Origin: Deltaproteobacteria bacterium
GTDB lineage: Bacteria > Myxococcota_A > UBA796 > UBA2385
Length of the DNA stretch: 64,000 nucleotides
Assembly: GCA_016792625.1 (NCBI GenBank)
Contig: JAEUKK010000176.1
Location: 62,001-126,000 of the forward strand
Reading direction: 5' to 3'
Below are positions 42,046 through 50,335 of this stretch, piece after piece (the stretch's first letter is position 1; every line of letters starts with the position of its first letter). The position numbers were made by a program, and so were the translations under genes. A model generated the notes under the pieces. It had not been told where the DNA came from, searched no databases, and was given only the letters and a program-made list of their open reading frames with translations.

Positions 42046-42951
42046 GCCCGCCGGTGCGGCGGCGTTGAGCGCGGCGAGGTTGAACAAGGTGCGCTCGGCG
42101 GCGGCGAGCGCCCGGCCGCAGACCACGTCGGGGGCGTCACCTTCGCGCAGGGGGAAGATGGCCAGCGCGGCGTCGCCGATGAACTTCAAGATCTCCCCTT
42201 CGAAGTGGTCGACCGCCTCGCCCACCGCCCCGAAGAATTGGTTGAGCAGGTCGACGATCGCCTGCGAGCCGAAGCGGATGGTCAGCGGCGTGAAGTTGCG
42301 CAGGTCGCAGAACCACACGACCGCGCGCAGCGACTCGACGCTGCCCCGGTGGATGTCGCCGCGCAGCACGCGGGGGCCCGTGTGGTGGCCGATGTAGGTG
42401 GCGCAGACGCTCCGGGCGATCGAGCGGTGCACATAGAGCTCGACCGGGGCGCGCAGGGCGGTGAAGCCGTCTTCGAGCGCCTCGACCTCGGCCTCGGTAA
42501 AGCCGCCGGGCTGGTCGGTCATCAGGCTGACCGAGATGGGCAGCTCGGCCTCGGTGCTGATCGCCGCCGCGAGGTACTCGGTCATGCCGCCGGCCGCGTA
42601 CTGGGCGAAGAGCGGGAAGGCGTGCGGGCCCTCGGCCAAGATCAGGTAGCGCACCCGCCGGGCCTCACCCTCGATGATCGGCCGGATGGGGCTGCTGCGA
42701 AAGTCGAGGGTCTGCTTCTGGGCGGCGGTGAAGCGGTTGGCCTGCAGCTCGGGCTGGTCGTGGCGCCAGATCCAATTCTCGGCGATGAACAGCGGATGGA
42801 GCGTGCGAATCGTCAGGTTGAACCGCCGGATCGGCAGGCCGAGGCCCTGACAGACCTCGACGAAGCCGCGCACGAGGTCCTCCATCCGCCGCAGCTCGGC
42901 GGCGGCGGTCAGGCTCCAGCGGAGCAGGCGGGCGCCGGCGTCGGGCTGCAT
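41728..42951 (-). CDS. Class III adenylate cyclase
   Basis: 407 residues. The C-terminal catalytic domain (res ~205-395) has the metal aspartates in VVWFCDLRNFTPL and ILKFIGDAALAIFP, where the Lys selects adenine. HVGEVSYGNIG and RLDFTVIGAAVNLAARL hold the second substrate contact and the transition-state Asn. The N-terminal 190 residues have no membrane segment and no family I can name; they resemble the N-domain of soluble cyclases in proteobacteria. The product is probably cAMP. GGAG precedes the ATG. Its 3' end is overlapped by 318 bases by the opposing glycosyltransferase frame. Confidence 0.9.
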   Translation of the reverse strand: MQPDAGARLLRWSLTAAAELRRMEDLVRGFVEVCQGLGLPIRRFNLTIRTLHPLFIAENWIWRHDQPELQANRFTAAQKQTLDFRSSPIRPIIEGEARRVRYLILAEGPHAFPLFAQYAAGGMTEYLAAAISTEAELPISVSLMTDQPGGFTEAEVEALEDGFTALRAPVELYVHRSIARSVCATYIGHHTGPRVLRGDIHRGSVESLRAVVWFCDLRNFTPLTIRFGSQAIVDLLNQFFGAVGEAVDHFEGEILKFIGDAALAIFPLREGDAPDVVCGRALAAAERTLFNLAALNAAAPAGSAPLHAAIAVHVGEVSYGNIGAPTRLDFTVIGAAVNLAARLNGLAPQLHQPLLSSGEFAAMCGRPLQPLGAHPLKGIEGLVEVFGLPEDGAQRVILIEGGGAAPG

Positions 42952-43020
42952 GTGGGCTCCATGGGCGGGCGGGGAGGATAGCGCGCTGCAGGGCGGTTTG
43001 ACCGCGGGGTCTCCCCAGGG

Positions 43021-43476
43021 TCAGCAGCCGGTCGAGCCAAAACCGCCGACGCCGCGGGCCGTGTCGTCGTCCAGCGCCTCGACCTCGACGAGGGCGGCCT
43101 GGGCCACCGGGCAGAGGACGAGCTGGGCCACCCGCATGCCCCGGGTGATCGTGAAGGGCGCGTCGCCGAGGTTGATGAGCAGCACCTGCAGTTCGCCGCG
43201 GTAGTCGCTGTCGATGGTGCCGGGCGCGTTGGGCATGGACAGGCCGTGGCGCAGGGCGAGGCCCGAGCGCGGGCGCACCTGGCCCTCAAAACCGGCGGGG
43301 ATCTTCAGCTTGAGCCCGGTCGGCACCGCGGCCCGGCCCATCGGCGGCAGCACCAGGGGGAGGTCGACCGCGGCGTGCAGGTCGAGGCCGGCCGCGCCGG
43401 GGGTGGCGTAGGCGGGCAGGGGCAGGTCGGCGGCGGAGGGCAGGCGCTGCACCTCGACGCGGAGGGGGCTGGACAT
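43021..43476 (-). CDS. dut: Deoxyuridine 5'-triphosphate nucleotidohydrolase
   Basis: 151 residues, standard for trimeric dUTPase. Motifs in order: AGLDLHA, PRSGLALRHGL, NAPGTIDSDYRGEL, and the C-terminal P-loop-like RGVGGFGSTG that closes the active site. It hydrolyses dUTP to dUMP, keeping uracil out of DNA and feeding dTMP synthesis. It lies 101 bases downstream of pnp on the same strand, with the pnp terminator between. Confidence 0.97.
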   Translation of the reverse strand: MSSPLRVEVQRLPSAADLPLPAYATPGAAGLDLHAAVDLPLVLPPMGRAAVPTGLKLKIPAGFEGQVRPRSGLALRHGLSMPNAPGTIDSDYRGELQVLLINLGDAPFTITRGMRVAQLVLCPVAQAALVEVEALDDDTARGVGGFGSTGC

Positions 43477-43523
43477 GGCGGCACCTGCAGGCGGGGCCGC
43501 GGGCCGCGGCCGAGGGACAGCGC

Positions 43524-43564
43524 AAAACAGCGGCGGGCGGGGCAGCCGAGACCACCCCGCCCGC
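43524..43564 (-). terminator. pnp terminator
   Basis: GCGGGCGGGG (43533-43542) pairs perfectly with CCCCGCCCGC (43555-43564), loop of 12. On the coding strand a TTTT run follows a few bases after the stem (plus-strand AAAA at 43524-43527). It starts 14 bases after the pnp stop. Confidence 0.65.
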
Positions 43565-43577
43565 GCTGACCGGCGGA

Positions 43578-45692
43578 TCAGAACTCGCTGGTCAGGGCAT
43601 CTTTGCGGGAGAGGCGGATCTTGCCGGCGCGGTCGATGTCGATCACGCGCACCAGCACCTCGTCGCCCTCGCGGACGATGTCGGTGGTGCGCTCGACGCG
43701 CACGTCCGCGAGGTGGCTGATGTGGACCAGCCCCTCGGTGCCGGGGAAGATCTCGACGAAGGCGCCGAAGTCGACCGTGCGCTTGACCACGCCCAGGTAG
43801 AGCTTGCCGATCTCGGCCTCTTGGGTCAGCTCGCGGATGAGATCCATGGCCTGCTTGGCCTTGGTCTGGTCGGTGCTCGCGATCTCGACCCGGCCGCTGT
43901 CGTCGACCTTGAGGCGGGTCTCGGTGCGGTCCTGGATGCTGCGGATGGTCTTGCCCCCGGGCCCGATGATGTCGCGGATCTTGTCGGGGTTGATCTGCAC
44001 CACGGTGATCCGGGGCGCCCAGGCGCTCAGCTCGGCGCGGGGCTTGGCCAGGGCCTTGCCCATCTCGTCGAGGATGTGGAGGCGGCCCTCCTTCGCCTGG
44101 TTGAGCGCGCGGAGCATGACCGCGCGGGGCACGCCGCCGATCTTGGTGTCCATCTGGAAGGCGGTGATGCCCTTCTCGGTGCCGGTCACCTTGAAGTCCA
44201 TGTCGCCGAGGTGGTCCTCGTCGCCGAGGATGTCGGACAGCACGGCGTACTGCTCACCCTCGCGGATGAGGCCCATCGCGATGCCGGCGACCGGGCGCTT
44301 CAGCGGCACGCCGGCGTCCATCAGCGAGAGGCTGGCGCCGCAGACGGTGGCCATCGAGCTGCTGCCGTTGGACTCGAGCACGTCGCTGACCACGCGGAGC
44401 ACGTAGGGGAACTCGGCCTGGCTGGGCAGCACGGCCTCGAGTGCGCGGTGGGCCAAGGCGCCATGGCCGACCTCGCGCCGCTTCGGGCCGCCGAGGCGGC
44501 GGGCCTCGCCGGTGCAGAAGGGCGGGAAGTTGTACTGCAGCATCCAGCGGCGGAACTGCTCGGTCGAGCCGGCGAAGTCGATGCGCTGGGCGTCTTCTTC
44601 GATGCCGATCGTGGCCGAGCAGAAGGCCTGGGTCTCACCGCGGGTGAAGACCGCCGAGCCATGGGTGCGGGCGGAGACGCCGACCTGGGCGAGGATGAAG
44701 CGCACCTCGTCGGTGACGCGACCGTCGAGGCGCACGCCCTCGTTGACCACGCGCTGGCGCATGGCGGTGCGGCCCATCTTCTCCCACACGGCCTTGGCGG
44801 CGGTGGTCAGGCGGGCGATCTCGGCCTCGTCGCTCAGGCCCTCGACCAGCGCGGCGATCGCCGCGTCACGGGCGGCCTTGATGGCGTCGCGGCGCTCGTG
44901 CTTGCCGGGGATGGCCATGGCGGCCTTGAGGCTCTCGCCGCCGACCTCGGCCAGCTTGGCGACCACGGCGGCGTCGGGCTTGGGCGCGGGGGCCAGCGCG
45001 CGCTTCTCGGCGCCGCACAGGCCGCGCAGCTCGTCGATCGCCGCGCAGATCTTCTTGATCTCAGCGTGGGCCAAGTCCATCGCGTCGATCATGCTGGACT
45101 CGTCGGCCTCTTTGGCGCCGCCCTCGACCATGCAGATCGCGTCGGCGGTGCCGGCCACGATGAGGGTGATGTCGGCCTGGTCCATCTGGGCGCGGGACGG
45201 GTTCACGATGAAGGCGCCGTCGACCCGGACGATGCGCACGCCGGCCACGGGGGCCTCGAGCGGCAGGTCGGAGATGTGGCAGGCCGCCGCGGCGCCCGCG
45301 ATGCTCAGCACGTCGGTGTCGCTGCGCGGATCGAAGGAGAGCACGGTCGCGATGACCTGGGTCTCCTGGCGGAAGTGTTTGGGGAACTGCGGTCGGAGCG
45401 GTCGGTCGATGAGGCGGCTGACCAGGGTCTCGCGCTCGTTGCCCCGGCCCTCACGCTTGAGGAAGCCGCCGGGGATCTTGCCCGAGGCCGCCGTGCGGTC
45501 CATGTAGTCGACGGTGAGGGGGAGGAAGTCGAAGTCGCGCTGCTCGGTGCTGCCGACCGCGGTCACGAGGACGGCGCTCTCGTCTTGTTTGACGGTGACG
45601 GCGCCGCCGGCCTGCTTGGCCAGCCAGCCGGTCTCGAGGATGAGGGGGCGGCCGCCGATCTCGACAGAAACAGAATGAACCTTAGGGATCAC
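43578..45692 (-). CDS. pnp: Polyribonucleotide nucleotidyltransferase
   Basis: 704 residues from GTG 45692 with CTGGAG upstream. Two RNase PH domains, the first with FFPLTVDYMDR-like FLPLTVDYMD and the second with GEGMGL-like catalytic parts (SDILGDEDHLGDMDFKV), a KH domain (GPGGKTIRSIQ, about res 560) and an S1 domain (YLGVVKRTVDFGAFVEIFPG) are in the usual order. It is a phosphorolytic 3'-5' exoribonuclease and part of RNA decay. It follows rpsO in the conserved order, separated by 377 bases that carry a terminator and a strong hairpin. Confidence 0.98.
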   Translation of the reverse strand: MIPKVHSVSVEIGGRPLILETGWLAKQAGGAVTVKQDESAVLVTAVGSTEQRDFDFLPLTVDYMDRTAASGKIPGGFLKREGRGNERETLVSRLIDRPLRPQFPKHFRQETQVIATVLSFDPRSDTDVLSIAGAAAACHISDLPLEAPVAGVRIVRVDGAFIVNPSRAQMDQADITLIVAGTADAICMVEGGAKEADESSMIDAMDLAHAEIKKICAAIDELRGLCGAEKRALAPAPKPDAAVVAKLAEVGGESLKAAMAIPGKHERRDAIKAARDAAIAALVEGLSDEAEIARLTTAAKAVWEKMGRTAMRQRVVNEGVRLDGRVTDEVRFILAQVGVSARTHGSAVFTRGETQAFCSATIGIEEDAQRIDFAGSTEQFRRWMLQYNFPPFCTGEARRLGGPKRREVGHGALAHRALEAVLPSQAEFPYVLRVVSDVLESNGSSSMATVCGASLSLMDAGVPLKRPVAGIAMGLIREGEQYAVLSDILGDEDHLGDMDFKVTGTEKGITAFQMDTKIGGVPRAVMLRALNQAKEGRLHILDEMGKALAKPRAELSAWAPRITVVQINPDKIRDIIGPGGKTIRSIQDRTETRLKVDDSGRVEIASTDQTKAKQAMDLIRELTQEAEIGKLYLGVVKRTVDFGAFVEIFPGTEGLVHISHLADVRVERTTDIVREGDEVLVRVIDIDRAGKIRLSRKDALTSEF

Positions 45693-45846
45693 GAAAACTC
45701 CAGCGTGGAGGGCGGACGGCGGGCCTGCGGACCATCACCGCGGGTCGGCCGTCGGAGGGGAGCCCTTCACCGGAACACGCACAGCCAGGTCGTTCTGGCG
45801 GGCGTCGCAAGGATGGAGCGGCGGGCGCGGCGCACGCTCGAGGTCC

Positions 45847-45902
45847 CGTAGACCTGCGGAGGGGGAGCAGGGCGGCGGCTGCTCCCCCCGCGTAGACCTG
45901 CG
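45847..45902 (-). repeat. Hairpin framed by CGTAGACCTGCG direct repeats
   Basis: GGGGGAGCAG (45861-45870) and CTGCTCCCCC (45879-45888) form a perfect 10-bp stem with an 8-base loop. The 12-mer CGTAGACCTGCG occurs just outside on both sides, at 45847-45858 and 45891-45902. It lies 155-200 bases before the pnp start. Confidence 0.7.
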
Positions 45903-46033
45903 AGACTCGCGCGCACGACGGCGACGTCGGCTTGCGGGGGGTGTCGGGCGGGTGCTGACAAAGAGGGGCCCGGGGGCCTGGGGCCGACGCGCCGCGCCGG
46001 TCCCCGCGGGGTGGCCGCCGTGGCGACCACCCC

Positions 46034-46063
46034 AAACAAAAGGGCGGCGTTTGACCGCCGCCC
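46034..46063 (-). terminator. rpsO intrinsic terminator
   Basis: On the coding strand GGGCGGCG, loop of six, CGCCGCCC (46063-46042), then TTTTGTTT. It begins 6 bases after the rpsO stop. Since pnp follows, it probably lets only part of the transcripts through. Confidence 0.85.
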
Positions 46064-46069
46064 CCCCTG

Positions 46070-46339
46070 CTACCGACGCAGGCCCAACCGCTCGATCAGG
46101 CTCTTGTACCGGTCGGGGTGGTTGACCCGCAGGTACTTGAGGAGCCGGCGCCGCTGGCCGACCAGCATGAGCAGGCCGCGGCGGGAGTGGTGGTCCTTCT
46201 TGTGGGACTGGAAGTGCGGGGTGAGGTTGGTGATGCGCTGGGTCAGCAGGGCGACCTGGACCTCGGGGGAGCCAGTGTCGCCCTCGAAGGTGGCGTAGCT
46301 GGCGATGGTCTCGGCGCGCTGCTCGGTGGAGATGGACAT
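46070..46339 (-). CDS. rpsO: 30S ribosomal protein S15
   Basis: 89 residues from ATG 46339, exactly the family length; GAGG lies at the right distance. The sequence shows DTGSPEVQVALLTQRI, LTPHFQSHKKDHHSRRGLL and the C-terminal YKSLIERLGLRR. S15 binds the central domain of 16S rRNA early in 30S assembly. It is the first gene of the rpsO-pnp unit. Confidence 0.98.
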   Translation of the reverse strand: MSISTEQRAETIASYATFEGDTGSPEVQVALLTQRITNLTPHFQSHKKDHHSRRGLLMLVGQRRRLLKYLRVNHPDRYKSLIERLGLRR

Positions 46340-46756
46340 GGGAACCTCAGGCGACACGAACCCTGCAGACCGCGCCGCGCGCCCCGCCGGGACATCCGGG
46401 GGAGCGGGGCGGGTGACCGCGACACACCGCCGCGCGCGAGGGCGCGGGGTCCGGCCCGGCTTGCACCTGGATGCAACCGGGGCGGGCCTCGGCGGACCGG
46501 GGGCTGGGTGCGCGCGGGGCGCGGCAGCCAGGGTGGGGTCAGCGAGGGCGCGGGAGACCGCATGGGCCGTTGTGGCGCGGCCTTCTGACCGGTCGGGGCG
46601 GCACTGTCAAGGGCTGCAGCCGGTGCGGGGCCGCGCTCAACACTCGGCTCCGAGCATCCGAAGAGGGCAGGTGGGGGCGCGGCGAGCGGGGCCCCCCGCG
46701 GCTGCTCCTCCCCCGTGCGCGCTGTCTGATCTTCTCCTTAGACAACGATCTGGTGC
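46340..46756. other. Divergent upstream region of rpsO and the flagellin-like gene
   Basis: 417 bases with the promoters of both genes. It contains the inverted repeat TTGCA-N6-TGCAA (46461-46476). No FliA-type (TAAA...GCCGATAA) or sigma-54 promoter was recognised before the flagellin-like gene, and no small gene was seen. Confidence 0.5.
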
Positions 46757-48166
46757 ATGTTCTCGGTGCGATCCCCCACGACTGCCCGCCTGGGCGCCGC
46801 GCTGTCGGCGGCCCGGCGCGCGCCTGCGGTCGAGCGCATCAGCACCGGGGCCCGCATCAACCGGGCGGCCGACGACGCGGCCAACCTCGGGGTCGCCACC
46901 AAGCTGCGCACCCAGGCCCGCTCGCTGGCCATGGCCCGCCGCAACGTGAACGACGCGCTGCGGGCCTCTGAGGTGGCGGGCAGCGGCCTGAGCGAGATCA
47001 CCGACCGGCTGCAGCGCATGCGCGAGCTCGCCGTCGCGGCGGCCAGCGAGACCCTCACCGACACCGAGCGTGAGTACCTGCAGGCCGAGTATGGCGAGCT
47101 GGTCGATGAGATCGACCGCACGGCCCGCGCGACCGATCTCGGCGGGCAGCGCCTGCTCTCGCCGTACCCGGTCGACATCGCGATCACGATCGACTCGTCT
47201 GACTCGATGTTCTTGGAGCTTCCCCAGATCCAAGCCGAGCTGCCCGCGCTGGCGACCCTGCTGGCCGACGCCGGCATCGAGGCCCGCTTCGCCATCGTCG
47301 ACATGAACACGTTCAGCGACGCGGGTGACGGCAGCCGGATCTTGTCGCCGCTCGGCGCCAACCTCGCCGGCCCGCTCAGCGCCTTTGCGCTCACCGGGGT
47401 CGGCGGCATGGACCCCTACTCGGTCATGCTCGATCTGGCGGGCATCGCCCCCTTGGCCGGCACCACCACGCCCGAGGCGCTGCTCTTCGACGATAACGCC
47501 CAGCAGAAGATCTTCATCCATATCTCGGACGTGGGTCGTGAGACGCTGCTCACCGGCGTGACCCAGGGCCAGGCGGCCAACCTGCTCGCCGCCAACGGCT
47601 TTACGGTGCACACCATCACCGGCGTGGCGGGTGACCCGACCTACACCACGCTGACCGCGGTGACCGGCGGCTCGATCAACAACATGACCGGCTTTGGCCT
47701 CGGGGTTGATACGGCGGTGCAGAACATCGCCAACTCGATCATCGCCAACTTCGTCGACGCCGAGACCATCTCGGTGCAGGCGGGCACCGATGGCAGCGCG
47801 GCGAGCGTGATCGAGCTGGCCTTCCCGGTCAACGTCACCGCCCACGCGCTGGGGGTCGACGACACCGCCATCACCACGGCGGCGGGCGCGCTCGACGCCC
47901 TGGCCCAGCTCGACGAGGCGCTGCACGCGGTCAACGGCCACCAAGCCGACCTGGGCGCCAGCCAGAACCGGCTCGAGGCGACGCTGAACTACCAGCAGGC
48001 GGCCATCGAGGCGACCACGCGCTCCGAGGGCGCGATCATGGACGCCGACTATGCCCTTGAGCTCAGCGAGCTCAGCAAACACCAGGTCATGACCGACGCG
48101 CGCACGGCCACGCTGGCCCAGGCCCGCCAGCTCGAGTCCTCGGCCTTCGCGGCCTTGATGAGCTGA
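46757..48166 (+). CDS. Flagellin with an inserted von Willebrand factor A domain
   Basis: 469 residues. Residues 1-136 are a flagellin N-terminal D0/D1 region: VERISTGARINRAADDAANL, RRNVNDALRASEVAGSGLSE, LQRMRELAVAAASETLTDTE. Residues 340-469 are the flagellin C-terminal region: ISVQAGTDGS, LGASQNRLEATLNYQQ, IMDADYALELSELSK and LAQARQLESSAFAALM. Between them, where D2/D3 variable domains normally sit, residues 137-338 form a vWA domain with MIDAS D146-x-S148-x-S150 (ITIDSSDSM), VGGMDPYSVMLDL for the second loop and FIHISD258 for the third. The domain would be displayed along a filament. No other flagellar gene is near. The ATG has no clear ribosome site. A GT41 glycosyltransferase gene follows after 25 bases. 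Confidence 0.88.
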   Translation: MFSVRSPTTARLGAALSAARRAPAVERISTGARINRAADDAANLGVATKLRTQARSLAMARRNVNDALRASEVAGSGLSEITDRLQRMRELAVAAASETLTDTEREYLQAEYGELVDEIDRTARATDLGGQRLLSPYPVDIAITIDSSDSMFLELPQIQAELPALATLLADAGIEARFAIVDMNTFSDAGDGSRILSPLGANLAGPLSAFALTGVGGMDPYSVMLDLAGIAPLAGTTTPEALLFDDNAQQKIFIHISDVGRETLLTGVTQGQAANLLAANGFTVHTITGVAGDPTYTTLTAVTGGSINNMTGFGLGVDTAVQNIANSIIANFVDAETISVQAGTDGSAASVIELAFPVNVTAHALGVDDTAITTAAGALDALAQLDEALHAVNGHQADLGASQNRLEATLNYQQAAIEATTRSEGAIMDADYALELSELSKHQVMTDARTATLAQARQLESSAFAALMS

Positions 48167-48191
48167 GCTGGCCGCCCCGCCCGGAGCGCCC

Positions 48192-50030
48192 TTGAGCACC
48201 GCCCCGCCGCCCGATCCCGCCGCGCTGCGCGCGCTGGCGCTGCTCCAGGCCGGTCAGCCGGCCGCCGCCCGCGCGGCCCTGCCCGCGGGCGCTGGCCCGC
48301 TCGGCGACCTGATTGACGGCCTAGCGGCCCTTCAGCTCGGCTTGCTCGACGAGGCGGGGCCTGCCTTGCAGCGGGCCGCCGCGGCGCTGCCCGCGCAGGT
48401 GGCCGCTTGGCGTGGCCTCGGCGCCCTGCGCGCGCGGCAGCGCGACTGGCCCGCCGCCGCCGCGGCCTGGGCCCGCGTGGCCGGGCTCGAGCCGCGGGCC
48501 GCCGACGCTTGGCGCGAGCTCGGCCACGCCGCCCTCTACAACAACGACGCCGACGCCGCAGTGGCCGCCTTTGGCCGCGCCTTGGCGCTGCAGCCCGCGG
48601 ACCTCGCCCTGCGCTGGCTCGACGCCCGCGCCCTGCCCATCCTCTACAAGGACGCCGCCGCCCTCGCCCCCTGGCGCAGCCGCTACCTGGGTCGGCTGCG
48701 CGCCCTGCAGCGGGCCGCTCCGGTCGAGCCCGAGGCCGCCCTCGCCCTGTTCGAGGCGAGCTGGGATGCTTTTCACCTGCATTATCAGGGGCTCCCACTG
48801 GTTGAGGAGCAGGCGGCCCTCGGCGGCCTGCTCAGCAGCCTCGCCGCCCGCGGGGTTGCCCCGCGCCTTCCCCCCGCGCCGGCGCGCGCCCCGGGCCCGC
48901 TGCGCGTCGGCCTCGCCAGCTCGCTCTGGCGCGGGCACACGATCAGCGCGCTGTTCTCGGGCTGGATCACCGGCCTGCAGCGCCACGGCCTGCGGGTGGT
49001 GCTCGTGCAGCTCACCGACGCCCCCGACGCCGAGAGCGCCCGCCTCGAGGGCCTCGCCGACGAGGTGCTGCGGGTGCCGGTCAGCCCCTGTCTGCCCGCC
49101 GCGGCGGCGATCCGCGCCGCGGGGCTCGACGCGCTCATCTACCCAGAGCTGGGCATGGACCGGCGCACCCTGCGCCTCGCCGCCCTGCGCCTCGCCCCGC
49201 TGCAGCTCGTGTCCTGGGGCCACCCCGTGAGCACCGGCCTGCCGACCATCGACGGCTTCTTGTCCAGCGCGGCGATGGAGCCCCCCGAGGGCGCGGCCCA
49301 CTACACCGAGCAGCTGCTGCTTTTGCCCGGGCTCGGGCTGAACCCCACCATGCCCGCGCCCGGCCCGCCGGCGCTGGACCGGCCGGCGCTGGGCCTCGAT
49401 CCCGACGCGGCGGTGCTGCTCGTGCCCCAGTCGCCCTTCAAGCTGCTGCCCCAGCATGACCGCCTGCTCGCCCGCTGCGTCGCCGCGGTGGCCGCGACCG
49501 GCGCGCGGCCCCAGCTCGTGCTGCTGGCCAGCGAGCTGGCCCAGGCCAGCCGTGGGGTCAAAGACACCCTGCTGCTGCGCCTCTCGGCGGCTTTTCGGGC
49601 CGAGGGCCTCGCGGTCGACGCGCACCTGCGCCTGCTGCCGGGCCTGTCACACAGCGACTACCTCGCGCTGAACCAGCACGCCGACGTCTTCCTCGACGCG
49701 CCCGGCTGGAGCGGCGGGCGCACCACCCTCGACGCGCTGTGCTGCGGCCTGGTGCCGGTCACCCTGCCGGGGCGGCTGATGCGCCAGCGCCACACCGCCG
49801 CGATCTTGCGCCTCTGCGGTCGGCCCGAGACCATCGCCGAAGATGAGGACCAGTACGTTCACCTCGTCGTGCGCCTCGCCACTGACCGGCCGTGGCGGGC
49901 CGGGCTGGCCGCCGCCCTGCAGCCCGCCGCGCGCGCCCTGGCCGCCGATCCCGCGGGGGTCGACGCCCTCGCCGACCTGCTGCAGCGCCCCCAGGCCTGG
50001 GGCCTCTCGCCGGCCGGCGGGTCGCCCTGA
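48192..50030 (+). CDS. TPR-containing GT41 (OGT/SPINDLY-like) glycosyltransferase
   Basis: 612 residues from TTG 48192 with GGAG eight bases upstream. The first ~190 residues are TPR-like helical repeats (WRGLGALRARQRDWPAAAAAW, WRELGHAALYNNDADAAVAAF). The GT-B catalytic part has VSWGHPVSTGLPTIDGFLSS and FLDAPGWSGGRTTLDALCCG with LPGRLMRQR, the two blocks that define GT41 O-GlcNAc-transferase relatives. It starts 25 bases after the vWA-flagellin stop on the same strand. Bacterial GT41 enzymes often glycosylate Ser/Thr of flagellins or adhesins, so the vWA-flagellin is the obvious candidate substrate. The sugar is unknown. Confidence 0.86.
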   Translation: MSTAPPPDPAALRALALLQAGQPAAARAALPAGAGPLGDLIDGLAALQLGLLDEAGPALQRAAAALPAQVAAWRGLGALRARQRDWPAAAAAWARVAGLEPRAADAWRELGHAALYNNDADAAVAAFGRALALQPADLALRWLDARALPILYKDAAALAPWRSRYLGRLRALQRAAPVEPEAALALFEASWDAFHLHYQGLPLVEEQAALGGLLSSLAARGVAPRLPPAPARAPGPLRVGLASSLWRGHTISALFSGWITGLQRHGLRVVLVQLTDAPDAESARLEGLADEVLRVPVSPCLPAAAAIRAAGLDALIYPELGMDRRTLRLAALRLAPLQLVSWGHPVSTGLPTIDGFLSSAAMEPPEGAAHYTEQLLLLPGLGLNPTMPAPGPPALDRPALGLDPDAAVLLVPQSPFKLLPQHDRLLARCVAAVAATGARPQLVLLASELAQASRGVKDTLLLRLSAAFRAEGLAVDAHLRLLPGLSHSDYLALNQHADVFLDAPGWSGGRTTLDALCCGLVPVTLPGRLMRQRHTAAILRLCGRPETIAEDEDQYVHLVVRLATDRPWRAGLAAALQPAARALAADPAGVDALADLLQRPQAWGLSPAGGSP

Positions 50031-50335
50031 GCTCGCGCCGCCGCGCGCCGCGCGCCCGCCCCAGCCCAGGCAGGCGCGCGCCGATCCACAATGACGTAAG
50101 GCAAGGTCTTGTGTACACGCGTCTGTCTCGCGCGCCCGCGCTCTGGTAGAGACCGGCGTGTGGGGGGTGTGCCGCCTCCCTTCCCCCGCGCCGCTGGTCC
50201 CTTTTCGAAGGCCCTCGCGGGGCGCCCCGCGCGGCGCCGCCGGCGCCGGTAGATGCTCCCCCTGGGTCCGGCCCTGTGGCTGGGGCCCACGCCCCCGGGA
50301 CTCCCGCCCTCAGCTCCCACTCCTCTGGAGGTTTT
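50031..50335. other. Intergenic region before the acidic DUF1858-like gene
   Basis: 305 bases. It contains the palindrome GTGTACAC (50111-50118) in a locally less GC-rich stretch, a likely promoter zone, and GC-rich leader sequence. No other gene seen. Confidence 0.45.

Larger units (their letters stand above)
45693..46069 (-). other. rpsO-pnp intergenic region
   Basis: 377 bases. From the rpsO side it holds an intrinsic terminator (46034-46063), a strong 10-bp hairpin flanked by 12-base direct repeats (45847-45902), and the pnp leader. In other bacteria this region controls pnp by RNase III cleavage and PNPase autoregulation; the hairpin is a candidate for the same. Confidence 0.6.

Noticed and set aside
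46340..46756. FliA or sigma-54 promoter for the vWA-flagellin
   Set aside because: No TAAA/GCCGATAA pair; GGCACTGTCAAGGGCTGC near 46600 has the wrong -12 element spacing.
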